The notes beneath the pieces were generated by a model that made no database searches, was not told the DNA's origin, and saw only the letters and a list, made by a program, of their open reading frames with translations. From Actinomycetes bacterium (GTDB taxonomy: Bacteria; Actinomycetota; Acidimicrobiia; Acidimicrobiales; RAAP-2): a DNA stretch of 35,631 bases. Where the stretch lies: NCBI GenBank assembly GCA_021791615.1, contig JAJYWG010000047.1, forward strand, positions 1-35,631, written 5' to 3'. A program made the position numbers and the translations under genes. Shown here one piece after another: positions 1 to 8,400 of this stretch; the first letter of the stretch is position 1; each line of letters begins with the position of its first letter.

Positions 1-246
1 CTGCTCGAAGTTGGCGTCTTCCAGGAGCTTTTCGAGGTGAGGCTCGTCGGCGAGCCGGGACGGAGCCAGAGCCAGGTCTGCGTCGGTGGTGTACGGGGCG
101 TAACCCGTGATGCCGCCGTCCTCCGTGTGCATGTAGATCGCCTGAGCACCGACGACGATGACTGCCTCACGCTGGGAGCCGAGCGCTTCAAGGACGTCGA
201 GCAAGACCGTCCGAGCAGCGACGTACTCAGGGGCCGCGTCTGTCAT
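1..246 (-). CDS. AbiEii-like nucleotidyltransferase (toxin-type), partial at window edge
   Basis: Reading the minus strand from the ATG at 246 gives 82 codons without a stop up to the window edge. The N-terminal part contains a VIVVGAQAIY segment followed by YTTDADLAL, which resembles the helix plus D-x-D metal motif of nucleotidyltransferase-fold proteins of the AbiEii/DUF6036 kind. A GGAGG lies about 10 nt upstream of the ATG, inside the end of the preceding gene, and the gap to that gene's stop is only 4 nt, so the two are almost certainly one operon. Known family role: the toxin half of type IV toxin-antitoxin (abortive infection) systems. The catalytic C-terminal part is outside the window, so activity cannot be judged. 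Alternative: a stand-alone nucleotidyltransferase of unknown target. Confidence 0.6.
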   Translation of the reverse strand, partial: MTDAAPEYVAARTVLLDVLEALGSQREAVIVVGAQAIYMHTEDGGITGYAPYTTDADLALAPSRLADEPHLEKLLEDANFEQ

Positions 247-250
247 GAGC

Positions 251-1372
251 TCAGGCCTCCGTGCGAGACGCGTTGGCGGGTAGTCCCTGGATCGTCAGGT
301 AGCGCCAGCGATCCTCGTGGTCTTGCATCCAGGCGATGAGCGCGTCTCCCTCAGAGGGCATCCGGCCGGTCCCAGCCAAGCAGTCGATGGCGACCTGGCT
401 CGGAGCTGCCCAGGCGACTCCGCCGTCTCGCTCCGACCTCGCGAAAGCGACCTCATTGTCTGGCCGGATGAGGACCGTGTCGGCTCCGGCTTCGGCCGGC
501 AGCAGCTCGAGTTCCGATCCAAGATCCAGCGGATTCGGCGTGTAGAGGACGAGGAGAGTCGGCGCGGCGAACGGCGCGAGCCTGGCGGCGGCGAAGGAAC
601 CCGTGACCGTAGGCAGTCTTGTGCCCGACGGAGTCCTGCTGCGCAGTCGGTCGAGCAGCGCGGAGGCGCCCTGGCGTGCGACGTAGCGGTAGGTACCGGC
701 GGGGCGGAACAGGTCGAGCGCCTGGGATCGCCGTCGCAGCAGCGCCGGCCAGTCGACTCGAGTCACCGGTCCTGACCGTTCGCGGTCGATGAGACCCTCG
801 TCAGCCAGGGTGTCGAGGATTCGGGAGAGGTATCCCTCGTTGACGTTGGCAATCCTTGCGATCTCGGCACCCGTGTACGGCGGTGCCGCATCGACGAGGA
901 CGCGCACGACCGCCCCCGCCTTCGCTCCCCGAATGGCTGCCCGCGGCTTGGTGGAGCGCGGGTCGTGCGTCGCGCCCCGGACCTCGATGAAGACTCCGGG
1001 ATAGTCGCTGCTGATTCGAGCGTTGCCGGTGAGGTCGAGGTAGCTAATGCCCTCCTCGATGAGGAGCTCGCGGACTCTCGGGCCGATGTAGGGGGCGACG
1101 AGGAGGATCGGTTGGTTTCCCATCCGTCGCCGCCACGACTTCCGCCAAGGGCCGTTCATGAGCGCCTCGACGTCTCGGGGGGAGACGTCCGTCTTGACCT
1201 CGACTAGGAACAGTGCCTGGCCCTGATTACTGGGCGTCTTGATGACCAGGTCGGCGACGTCGGAATCCCCCTGGGCAGCCTGTTCAGCGACCCAGTTGGG
1301 GGGCAGGCGCCGGCTGAGGATTTCGACGGCGGCGTTGAGGATCTCACGTTCGCCCTTCTGGGTTGCTGGCAC
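251..1372 (-). CDS. AbiEi-like winged-helix regulator/antitoxin with N-terminal nuclease-fold-like domain
   Basis: 373 aa starting at a GTG with GGAGG five nt upstream. The N-terminal third (around residues 25-110) has an ALFLVEVKTDVSP segment, the E-V-K pattern seen in restriction-endonuclease-like folds, then a region ending ISYLDLTGNARI. Around residues 155-205 is a winged helix-turn-helix (TGAEIARIANVNEGYLSRILDTLADEGLI). The C-terminal half is like the domain that pairs with AbiEii-type nucleotidyltransferases. It sits 4 nt ahead of such a gene. By analogy to AbiEi it would bind repeats in its own promoter and repress the operon while countering the nucleotidyltransferase. What is seen: the wHTH, the E-V-K motif and the linkage. 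What is inferred: the antitoxin role. It could also be a plain transcriptional regulator. Confidence 0.6.
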   Translation of the reverse strand: MPATQKGEREILNAAVEILSRRLPPNWVAEQAAQGDSDVADLVIKTPSNQGQALFLVEVKTDVSPRDVEALMNGPWRKSWRRRMGNQPILLVAPYIGPRVRELLIEEGISYLDLTGNARISSDYPGVFIEVRGATHDPRSTKPRAAIRGAKAGAVVRVLVDAAPPYTGAEIARIANVNEGYLSRILDTLADEGLIDRERSGPVTRVDWPALLRRRSQALDLFRPAGTYRYVARQGASALLDRLRSRTPSGTRLPTVTGSFAAARLAPFAAPTLLVLYTPNPLDLGSELELLPAEAGADTVLIRPDNEVAFARSERDGGVAWAAPSQVAIDCLAGTGRMPSEGDALIAWMQDHEDRWRYLTIQGLPANASRTEA

Positions 1373-1493
1373 CTTGCCTCCTTGCCTGTCACCGGCAATT
1401 GTACTATCTCAAGCAAGGCGTGCCGACAGTTCAGCATGTCTTGCCTAAAAGTGCCAAGTTGCTGATCATGGGCAACCCGGCAAGGGAGGCAAG
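1373..1493 (-). promoter_or_regulatory. Promoter/operator region of the AbiEi/AbiEii-like operon
   Basis: On the minus strand TACAAT at 1403-1398 is a good -10 box about 25 nt upstream of the GTG at 1372, with GGAGG between. CTTGCC-type words repeat through the region: CTTGCCTCCTTGCC at 1373-1386 has a near-perfect inverted partner GGCAAGGGAGGCAAG at 1479-1493, and another TCTTGCC lies near 1438. Inverted copies like these are what an AbiEi-type autorepressor would bind. No convincing -35 was found. Confidence 0.4.
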
Positions 1494-2125
1494 TATGGCG
1501 TCCCATCATTCGATCGAGCGCTTGACCAGGGACGACGTGCGGGGTCGCTGTTGGGGTCGCACCACTGCTACGACCACTTGTGGCCAAGGCCTACCCCGAC
1601 CACAGAGGGCGTGGCCATACAACTCGCGGTCTGGATGGAAGTGACGCTGCCGCCTGGCAGACGTAATGTCTCACCCGGCTTGGAGGCTTGAGTGCTGATT
1701 CCGATGAATCCGGACGCTCATTCCGACCGAATCCGGACAGCTGGTCCGATCGAATCCGGAAACGGGGCGCCGGCCCCTCGCTTGCACTCGCTGGATCGGT
1801 CATAGCTGGATACTCCTCTACTGGTCGAGGAGACCCGCGGATGCTGCTTGATCCGAAGGCCGATCCCTATCACGAACTCAGACGCGAACAGCCGGGACCA
1901 GCACCGCCGTTTCTTCGAACGCCGCCGTCAGCGCGATGTGAAGTTCACGCAGCTCGGTGACGGTGAACCGGAAGAGGTTCGGGTCGGCTGCTCACCAGAT
2001 CCATCGGCGTTTGTCCATGGCGACGAGGATGCGGAGTGGCTGCATCGCCGGCCGGGTGTTCACCCGTCCGGGGCGGCGTGGCCCTGACGGAGGATCGGTC
2101 GGAGGCGCCGGCATACTCGTGGATG
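1494..2125. other. Gene-poor stretch with three phased 9-bp repeats and a possible decayed small ORF
   Basis: No convincing gene. GAATCCGGA occurs at 1706, 1729 and 1752, exactly 23 bp apart, each preceded by a TCCGA-type word; this could be an operator array or the multiple-repeat end of a lost mobile element. On the minus strand from 2018 to 1878 a short frame reads MDKRRWIW, a TGA, then FRFTVTELRELHIALTAAF, which looks like a small protein broken by a stop codon, but I cannot name the family. The rest shows nothing recognisable. Confidence 0.35.
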
Positions 2126-2155
2126 TTGTACGAAACTATGAAGATATTGTATAAT
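2126..2155 (+). promoter_or_regulatory. Strong promoter of the yefM/relE-like pair, probably leaderless
   Basis: TTGTAC (2126-2131), an 18-bp spacer and a perfect TATAAT (2150-2155) are followed by only 7 nt before the ATG at 2163, so the transcript probably begins at the start codon. TTGTAC and TTGTAT recur within the promoter; YefM-type antitoxins are known to bind TGTACA-like cores, so autorepression through these copies is plausible (inference). Confidence 0.7.
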
Positions 2156-2162
2156 CTCCGGC

Positions 2163-2411
2163 ATGGCGACGATGGCGATCAGCGAGGCTCGGGAGCGACT
2201 GGCCGAGGCGGTGGAGACCGCCCGCACCGAGGCAGTGGTCCTCGAGCGCTATGGCCAACCCGCGGCAGTCCTGGTCAGTCCCGAGCGGTACGAGGAGCTG
2301 ATAGACGCACTGGAGGATGCCGAGGACGTGGAGGCCTTCGACGCCTCCATGGCCGAGGAGGGTCCAAGCATTCCCTGGGAACAGGTCAAGGCCGACCTCG
2401 GCTGGGCGTGA
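2163..2411 (+). CDS. YefM/Phd-type antitoxin
   Basis: 82 aa. The N-terminal part has the Phd/YefM pattern: MAISEARERLAEAVETA, then VVLERYGQPAAVLVSPERYEEL, the DNA-binding beta-alpha fold shared by this family. The C-terminal acidic tail (DAEDVEAFDASMAEEG) is the kind of flexible segment that wraps around and neutralises the toxin. The stop overlaps the GTG start of the next gene by 4 nt (GTGA), which implies translational coupling with the RelE-type toxin. The likely function is neutralising that toxin and repressing the shared promoter. The start is fixed by the promoter lying 7 nt upstream. The family assignment is firm; the exact toxin specificity is not visible. Confidence 0.88.
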   Translation: MATMAISEARERLAEAVETARTEAVVLERYGQPAAVLVSPERYEELIDALEDAEDVEAFDASMAEEGPSIPWEQVKADLGWA

Positions 2412-2668
2412 GCCGCTACCGCATCGAGGTCCGCCCGGCGGCGGCGCGGGCGCTTCGCAAGCTGGACCCTGACGTGCGCCCTCGTATCCAGGGGGCCATC
2501 GCCCTTCTCGCCACCGACCCCCGACCGCCGGCGGCCAGAGCGCTGCGGGGTCGACCGGGGTTCCGCGTTCGCGTCGGGGACTACCGGATCATCTACACCG
2601 TTGTCGACGACGTGCTGCTGGTCGTCGTGGTCGCACTGGGCCACCGTCGGGAGGTTTACGACCGTTGA
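2408..2668 (+). CDS. RelE/ParE-superfamily toxin
   Basis: 86 aa from the GTG at 2408, which overlaps the antitoxin stop by 4 nt. SRYRIEVRPAAARALRKLDPDVRPRIQGAI followed by RALRGRPGFRVRVGDYRIIYTVVDDVLLVVVVALGHRREVYDR is the full RelE fold: a basic helix, the central strand with RVRVGDYRIIY and the C-terminal H-R-x-x-V-Y end. Proteins of this family act as ribosome-dependent mRNA endonucleases when freed from the antitoxin. The conserved Arg and Tyr/His positions needed for catalysis are present, so it looks intact. A longer upstream frame exists but lacks a plausible start and overlaps the antitoxin in another frame. Confidence 0.88.
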   Translation: MSRYRIEVRPAAARALRKLDPDVRPRIQGAIALLATDPRPPAARALRGRPGFRVRVGDYRIIYTVVDDVLLVVVVALGHRREVYDR

Positions 2669-2897
2669 CCGGCTGAAGCCCCGCCCTGTAGCGCATTGCA
2701 CGGCTCATACATTCGCAAACCGCGAGCTTCGTCGGTCGCCTGCGACGACCGTCAGCCGAGTTCCAGCCGCCGGGTCAGCCGTACCAACCGTTGGAGGACC
2801 GTGCCGGCTCCGGCCGGGGGCGCCGAACGCTGGACCAGCAACGGCACGATGCTCCCTCTGCCAGCGCGCAAACCCACCGCAGGAGCGGCAGGTGATG

Positions 2898-2911
2898 TCG
2901 CGATATCGCGA
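2898..2911. promoter_or_regulatory. Perfect 14-bp palindrome upstream of the RHH/Doc pair (probable operator)
   Basis: TCGCGATATCGCGA reads the same on both strands and ends 12 nt before the ATG at 2924. Ribbon-helix-helix antitoxins bind short palindromes over their own promoters, so this is the natural operator candidate. No clear SD precedes the ATG. Confidence 0.55.
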
Positions 2912-2923
2912 TAGCACGAAGTC

Positions 2924-3133
2924 ATGCCAAAGCAAACCACCGTCAGGTTGCCCGATGAGCTGGCCGACGAAGCGGAGGCGGTTGCTCGCGCTCGCGGTAC
3001 CAGCGTGAACGCGTTGATCGTCGACTCGCTCAGTGCTGACGTCGCGCGTGTCCGGGAGGACAAGGACTTCGTGGCCCGCGCTCGCAAGCTGCTGGAGCGA
3101 GACAAGGAGCTCCTCGACCGACTCGCCAAGTAA
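2924..3133 (+). CDS. Ribbon-helix-helix antitoxin
   Basis: 69 aa. The N-terminal TTVRLPDELADEAEAVARARGTS is a textbook ribbon-helix-helix: a short beta strand that inserts into DNA followed by two helices. The C-terminal half (VREDKDFVARARKLLERDKELLDRLAK) is a charged helix, the usual toxin-binding arm. The stop and the next start share one base (TAATG), so the following Doc-like gene is translationally coupled. The 14-bp palindrome just upstream is its likely operator. The assignment as antitoxin rests on the fold plus the partner gene. Confidence 0.82.
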   Translation: MPKQTTVRLPDELADEAEAVARARGTSVNALIVDSLSADVARVREDKDFVARARKLLERDKELLDRLAK

Positions 3134-3960
3134 TGCGATACCTCAGCCTGGCCGAGGACCTCTGGCTGGCCGAGCAGGTCACCGGGATCGAGGCGGCGGT
3201 GCTCTCGAAGGCGGCGAGGATCGATCTGGCTGATTCGGCGCTGCACGCGTCTTCGCCCAGCTTTGGCGGGCAAGCGTTCCACCCCGACGTCATCGACAAG
3301 GCCGCGGTACTCACCTGCAGGCTCGCGTGGAACCGCTCCCTCCCCGACGGGAACAAGCGTGCTGCATGGGCCGCGCTTGTCGTCTCCCTTGATCTCAACG
3401 AGATCGACTGGTCGCCGGATCCGCCTGATGTCGAAGGTACCGAGCAGGCCATGCTGATCGCCGGTCCCTCCACCAACGGCTGGAGGTTCGCATTGTGGCA
3501 GGCGGGGGCGCCGAAGAGGTCTTCACGTTTTAACCTCACCCATTTTCACGTTTGCTTGCAGCAGACGGATATGACGCGCCTATCTGGCGCGTCATATCCG
3601 CTCAGCGTTGTCACGGCCGTCGACCGGGCGTGCGCGAGCCCCGCTCGCCGTAGTGCATGCAGGCGTGGCCGACTACGGCGGTCGCCGGGTGATCCGACGC
3701 CCACGAGGTCACCGAGCGTCGTGCGTCGGCGTCGCCGTCGAGTCCGTGGCGGGAGGCCTGCGCCGATCCTGCGCTCGTTGTCGGTGCGTCGTGCCTCGAA
3801 GGCGTCGACGATCTCGAGGTTGCGGACCGCGAGCGCCGCGGCGAAAAAGAGCGTCGGCCCGACGAGGCCCATCAGCCGGCACCAGCCCTTTGCGATGTCG
3901 ATCGTGGCGGGATCCTTGATCCGGGCGTTGGAGCGCTCGACGCCGGTGCGGCGCGCGTAG
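3133..3960 (+). CDS. Doc/Fic-family toxin, catalytic His replaced and 3' end read through
   Basis: The first roughly 115-125 residues are a death-on-curing (Doc) type Fic protein: FGGQAFHPDVIDKAAVLTCRLAWN leads into the Fic loop. The family motif is H-x-[FL]-x-[DN]-G-N-K-R; here it reads N67-R-S-L-P-D-G-N-K-R76, so the catalytic His is an Arg (codon CGC at 3334-3336) and the next Pro is Ser. Doc enzymes phosphorylate EF-Tu using that His, so this copy should be inactive. Typical family length is about 125-130 aa, but this frame continues to 275 aa of Arg-rich sequence that overlaps a transposase remnant on the other strand, so the original end is lost. It is coupled to the RHH antitoxin by TAATG. 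I consider it a decaying toxin. Confidence 0.75.
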   Translation: MRYLSLAEDLWLAEQVTGIEAAVLSKAARIDLADSALHASSPSFGGQAFHPDVIDKAAVLTCRLAWNRSLPDGNKRAAWAALVVSLDLNEIDWSPDPPDVEGTEQAMLIAGPSTNGWRFALWQAGAPKRSSRFNLTHFHVCLQQTDMTRLSGASYPLSVVTAVDRACASPARRSACRRGRLRRSPGDPTPTRSPSVVRRRRRRVRGGRPAPILRSLSVRRASKASTISRLRTASAAAKKSVGPTRPISRHQPFAMSIVAGSLIRALERSTPVRRA

Positions 3961-4013
3961 GAGCGACGCCAGGCAGGTCCGGGGCAGTTGTGGCGCTGGA
4001 GCCTTGAGCGGCC
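3546..4013 (-). pseudogene. C-terminal fragment of a DDE-type transposase
   Basis: The minus-strand frame open from 4013 to 3546 reads WRRSYARRTGVERSNARIK, then DPATIDIAKGWCRLMGLVG and RNLEIVDAFEARRTDNERR. The R-x-x-V-E-R-x-N-x-x-x-K-D segment followed by a G-W-C-R-L-M-G helix is the tail typical of transposases whose catalytic Glu lies in the VER stretch. The frame begins right after a TAG at 4016-4014 with no start and no catalytic Asp residues upstream, so only the C-terminal part survives. The last 30 or so residues run through the 15-bp hairpin and are probably not original. The exact IS family cannot be told from this piece. It explains how the neighbouring doc gene lost its end. Confidence 0.6.
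3566..3600. repeat. Perfect 15-bp inverted repeat with 5-nt loop
   Basis: CGGATATGACGCGCC (3566-3580), loop TATCT, then its exact reverse complement (3586-3600). It lies between the end of Doc homology and the transposase homology. It could be a terminator hairpin (no T-run on either side) or part of an insertion element end. Confidence 0.8.
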
Positions 4014-4120
4014 CTAGGTTCGAGGAACGCTTGGGCTGTCCGATGCCCGCCAGAGACTGGTCAGCATGTGCCGCTCGGGACCCCAGGAGCGGGGAACCAA
4101 GGCGCAAGCCAACGTCGCCG

Positions 4121-4170
4121 CGCTCAGGCGTGCGAGGCGCTCAGGCGTGCGAGGCGCTCAGGCGCGAGCG
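4121..4170. repeat. 17-bp tandem repeat, about 2.6 copies
   Basis: CGCTCAGGCGTGCGAGG occurs at 4121-4137 and 4138-4154 exactly and again partly from 4155. It lies just beyond the stop codon of the minus-strand amidohydrolase. Confidence 0.85.
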
Positions 4171-4182
4171 GCACCCTCATGC

Positions 4183-5403
4183 TCATGCAGGTGTGCCTGA
4201 AGGGCTCAGAGCGACCGCCGCGTGCAGGGAAATGCCTGCGGCCATGGCCTGTTCGTCGATGAGCATCCGGTTGGAATGATTGGGTGCCGGGTGTTTCGAC
4301 CCCGGCGGAGCCGCGCCGAGCAGGACCATGGACCCCGGCACCTTCTCGAGGACAAAGGACCAGTCCTCTGCTGCCATGACCGGCGTCGGCATGGTCACCA
4401 CGTGGCTCTCCCCGACCACTCGGCGGGCCACGGAGAGCGCATGCTCGGCGGCCCCGGTGTCGTTGACGGTGACGGGGTAGCCCATGTGTGATGTCCGCAC
4501 AACGGCGCTGCACAGGTGAGCCGCGGAGACGTGCTCCACGACCCGCCGCAGCCCGTCGAGGGCCAGCTCTCTCGCTGCCGGCGAGACCGAGCGGACGGTA
4601 ATGTCCATGACCGCAGTCTCGGGGATGACGTTGCTGGTGGTCCCGGCTCGGATGCTCCCGACGGTGATGACCACCGGATCGAACACAGAGATGCGCCGGG
4701 TGACCATTGCCTGGAGAGCCAGGACGATCTCACTGGCCACGGGGATCGGGTCGATGGCATCGTGGGGCATCGATGCGTGCCCACCGCGTCCACTGATCAC
4801 GGCTTCCAACGTGTCGACCGATGCCATGAACGCGCCAGAACGGCCCGCCACCATTCCCGAGGGAAGGAGCGGCGTCACGTGGATGGCGAATGCCCGGTCC
4901 ACCTCCCCGAGCCGGGTGAGCAGTCCCTCGTCCAGCATTGCCTTGGCGCCACCGAACCCCTCCTCTCCGGGTTGGAACATGAACGCGACCCGACCGCGCA
5001 GCTCTCCACGGTGGTTGGTGAGCAGGCGGGCCGCGGCCACCAGCATCGCCGTGTGGGCGTCGTGGCCGCATGAGTGCATGGCGCCGGGCACTTCAGAGGA
5101 GAATGGCAGACCGGTGTCCTCGGTCATGGGTAGGGCATCCATGTCGGCTCTGAGCAGGGTGGTCGGTCCGGGCTCGTCTCCCTCGAACACGGCGACGGCC
5201 GAGCTCACGGTCTCGCCGGTCCAGATCTCGAGGTCAAGGCCATCGAGCTCTTCGAGCACGGTGCGCAGGGTGGCGGGGAGGTCCAATCCCAGCTCCGGGT
5301 GGGCGTGCAGCTTCCGTCGGAGAGACACGGCGTCGGCCATCAAGGTGCCCGCCTCTTCGAGGAGCTCATGATCCGCTGACGTGGACCCGGTGTTCGCGAT
5401 CAT
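4183..5403 (-). CDS. M20 family metallo-amidohydrolase (amino-acylase/hippurate hydrolase type)
   Basis: 406 aa, the usual length of the M20D group. Zinc ligands are visible: the MHSCGHDAH block with Cys112, His114 and His117, the MFQPGEEG block with Glu147-Glu148, and H-x-x-P in AIHVTPLLPSG. RADMDALPM is the conserved strand before the metal site, and APNHSNRMLIDE near the C-terminus supplies the last ligand region. GRGGHASMPHDAIDPI opens the dimerisation (lid) domain. Such enzymes cleave N-acyl or N-carbamoyl amides of amino acids in the cytoplasm; the true substrate cannot be read from sequence. The ATG at 5403 has GGGAGG about seven nt upstream, and a TAGAGT at 5439-5434 could be the -10 box. 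Transcribed alone. Confidence 0.9.
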   Translation of the reverse strand: MIANTGSTSADHELLEEAGTLMADAVSLRRKLHAHPELGLDLPATLRTVLEELDGLDLEIWTGETVSSAVAVFEGDEPGPTTLLRADMDALPMTEDTGLPFSSEVPGAMHSCGHDAHTAMLVAAARLLTNHRGELRGRVAFMFQPGEEGFGGAKAMLDEGLLTRLGEVDRAFAIHVTPLLPSGMVAGRSGAFMASVDTLEAVISGRGGHASMPHDAIDPIPVASEIVLALQAMVTRRISVFDPVVITVGSIRAGTTSNVIPETAVMDITVRSVSPAARELALDGLRRVVEHVSAAHLCSAVVRTSHMGYPVTVNDTGAAEHALSVARRVVGESHVVTMPTPVMAAEDWSFVLEKVPGSMVLLGAAPPGSKHPAPNHSNRMLIDEQAMAAGISLHAAVALSPSGTPA

Positions 5404-5819
5404 GCGATGCCCTCCCTGCTGTCGACACTCGCGACTCTAACGCTGGACCTCGGCAGTGGCGCAGGCTCACCTCTGCCCTCTGCCCTCTGCCCTCTGCCCT
5501 CTGCCCTCTGCCCTCTGCAATCGGGAGGCGGGGCACGACGGCGGCACACGACGAGCGTTCGCCAGCCGATCCACTTCCGGAGGTGTACGACGGAGGTGAC
5601 CAGTGGCCAGGGCCACACCGAGACGCGCCGGTACCGAGCACGTGAGCAGCACCACCCGGCGACGAACCGTCGCAGTGGCAGCCGTTCTCCGCCGGGGGAC
5701 GGGTCGACGACGTCGTGGGCCGCCAATCGACGGGGCAAATCCCGCGTCGCCCTCCAAGGGCAGTTCGCTGTCACTACGGTGGAGGAGCACGGGAAGCGAC
5801 AAATCGTCAAAGGAGCACC
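5404..5819. other. Divergent intergenic region between amidohydrolase and acetyl-CoA synthetase
   Basis: No gene is convincing here. It holds the promoters of both flanking genes and the heptanucleotide array at 5471-5518. The remainder shows no recognisable motif apart from AAAGGAG just before the ATG at 5820. Confidence 0.6.
5471..5518. repeat. 7-bp tandem repeat, almost seven copies
   Basis: CTCTGCC is repeated without error over 48 nt (6.9 units). It is intergenic, about 70 nt upstream of the amidohydrolase start and 300 nt upstream of acs. Perfect copies suggest recent slippage. Confidence 0.95.
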
Positions 5820-7835
<2,016 letters not shown>

Positions 7836-7891
7836 CCGCGGAGCGTGTTCCACCGCGGGGGCTCTGCGCGCGGCGCTTGGCACCGCCCGTG

Positions 7892-7897
7892 TACCAT
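7892..7897 (+). promoter_or_regulatory. Candidate -10 box of the structured leader transcript
   Basis: TACCAT lies 6 nt before the ATG at 7904, the same arrangement as other leaderless starts in this window. No matching -35 is clear. Confidence 0.35.
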
Positions 7898-7903
7898 GGC
7901 TCC

Positions 7904-8077
7904 ATGCGAGGTGCCCTGATCCCGCTTGCCCGGCCTACTCGGTCTGCCCGGAGCGGCGGCGCACGTCGGTGCGGCGGCGTGATCTTGGGGATGGCCCCGT
8001 CTGTGCCGCCGAACATCGGTGCCGGGCGGCTTCCGATGCCCGTGGCCCTCGTAGGGGAGCTGCTCTCGACGACTTGA
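7904..8077 (+). CDS. Possible 57-aa leader ORF
   Basis: An ATG 6 nt after a TACCAT box opens a 57-codon frame rich in Arg, Gly, Ala and Pro, with a VPP step in the middle. Its stop codon (8075-8077) falls inside the first arm region of a long stem-loop that adjoins a strong terminator. That geometry is like a leader peptide whose translation controls downstream hairpins, but there is no run of a single amino acid to point at a signal. No family is recognised. The whole segment could equally be a non-coding structured RNA. Confidence 0.3.
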   Translation: MRGALIPLARPTRSARSGGARRCGGVILGMAPSVPPNIGAGRLPMPVALVGELLSTT

Positions 8078-8110
8078 GCTGGATTCCACATTTCCAGCGT
8101 TCGTCGAGAG
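8063..8110 (+). ncRNA. Long stem-loop adjoining the terminator (candidate attenuator element)
   Basis: CTCTCGACGA (8063-8072) pairs perfectly with TCGTCGAGAG (8101-8110). Inside it GCTGGA (8078-8083) pairs with TCCAGC (8093-8098), giving a two-part stem. The last four bases AGAG are also the first four of the terminator stem at 8107-8136, so the two structures share sequence and cannot both be complete. Confidence 0.5.
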
Positions 8111-8143
8111 ACCGCTTCCTCCAGGAGGCGGTCTCTTTGTTTT
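8107..8143 (+). terminator. Rho-independent terminator
   Basis: AGAGACCGCTTCCT and AGGAGGCGGTCTCT form a 14-bp stem with a single G-T pair and a 2-nt loop, directly followed by TTGTTTT. It is the clearest intrinsic terminator in the window and lies 50 nt before a small ORF and about 260 nt before the thioesterase gene. Confidence 0.85.
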
Positions 8144-8192
8144 CTCCCAATCTCGCACTATCCGTCCCACTGCAAGCGTCTGAGAGGTTCCG

Positions 8193-8348
8193 ATGTCGAC
8201 ACGTACAACGACCACCACCCATACCGAGGAGAGCCTGACCCTGTCCAAGGGTCCGCCGGGTCGCCGGCATGCCCACCATTGGGCGGTGTCTCCCGGTGAC
8301 GAGCACGACCGAGGGGTCGAGAGCCTCTGCGTCGGAGAAGCCGCGTGA
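8193..8348 (+). CDS. Possible 51-aa small protein
   Basis: ATG with GAGAGG five nt upstream opens a 51-codon frame: a Thr-rich start (MSTRTTTTTHTEE) followed by LSKGPPGRRHAHHWAVSPGDE and a single Cys near the end. The HAHHW stretch looks like the start of a small zinc-ribbon-type protein, but the second Cys pair one would expect is absent. It begins 50 nt after the terminator, the usual place for a gene under attenuation. No family is firmly recognised; a non-coding alternative remains open. Confidence 0.4.
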   Translation: MSTRTTTTTHTEESLTLSKGPPGRRHAHHWAVSPGDEHDRGVESLCVGEAA

Positions 8349-8400
8349 GAGGCGGACCCGGCTTGTCCGAGAGCAACCGGGCTGCACGGAGCTAGCGTCG

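Noticed and set aside
1495..1644. 49-codon plus-strand ORF divergent from the AbiEi-like gene
   Set aside because: It has an SD-like GGGAGG, but the amino-acid sequence looks random and it overlaps the repeat-rich regulatory region.
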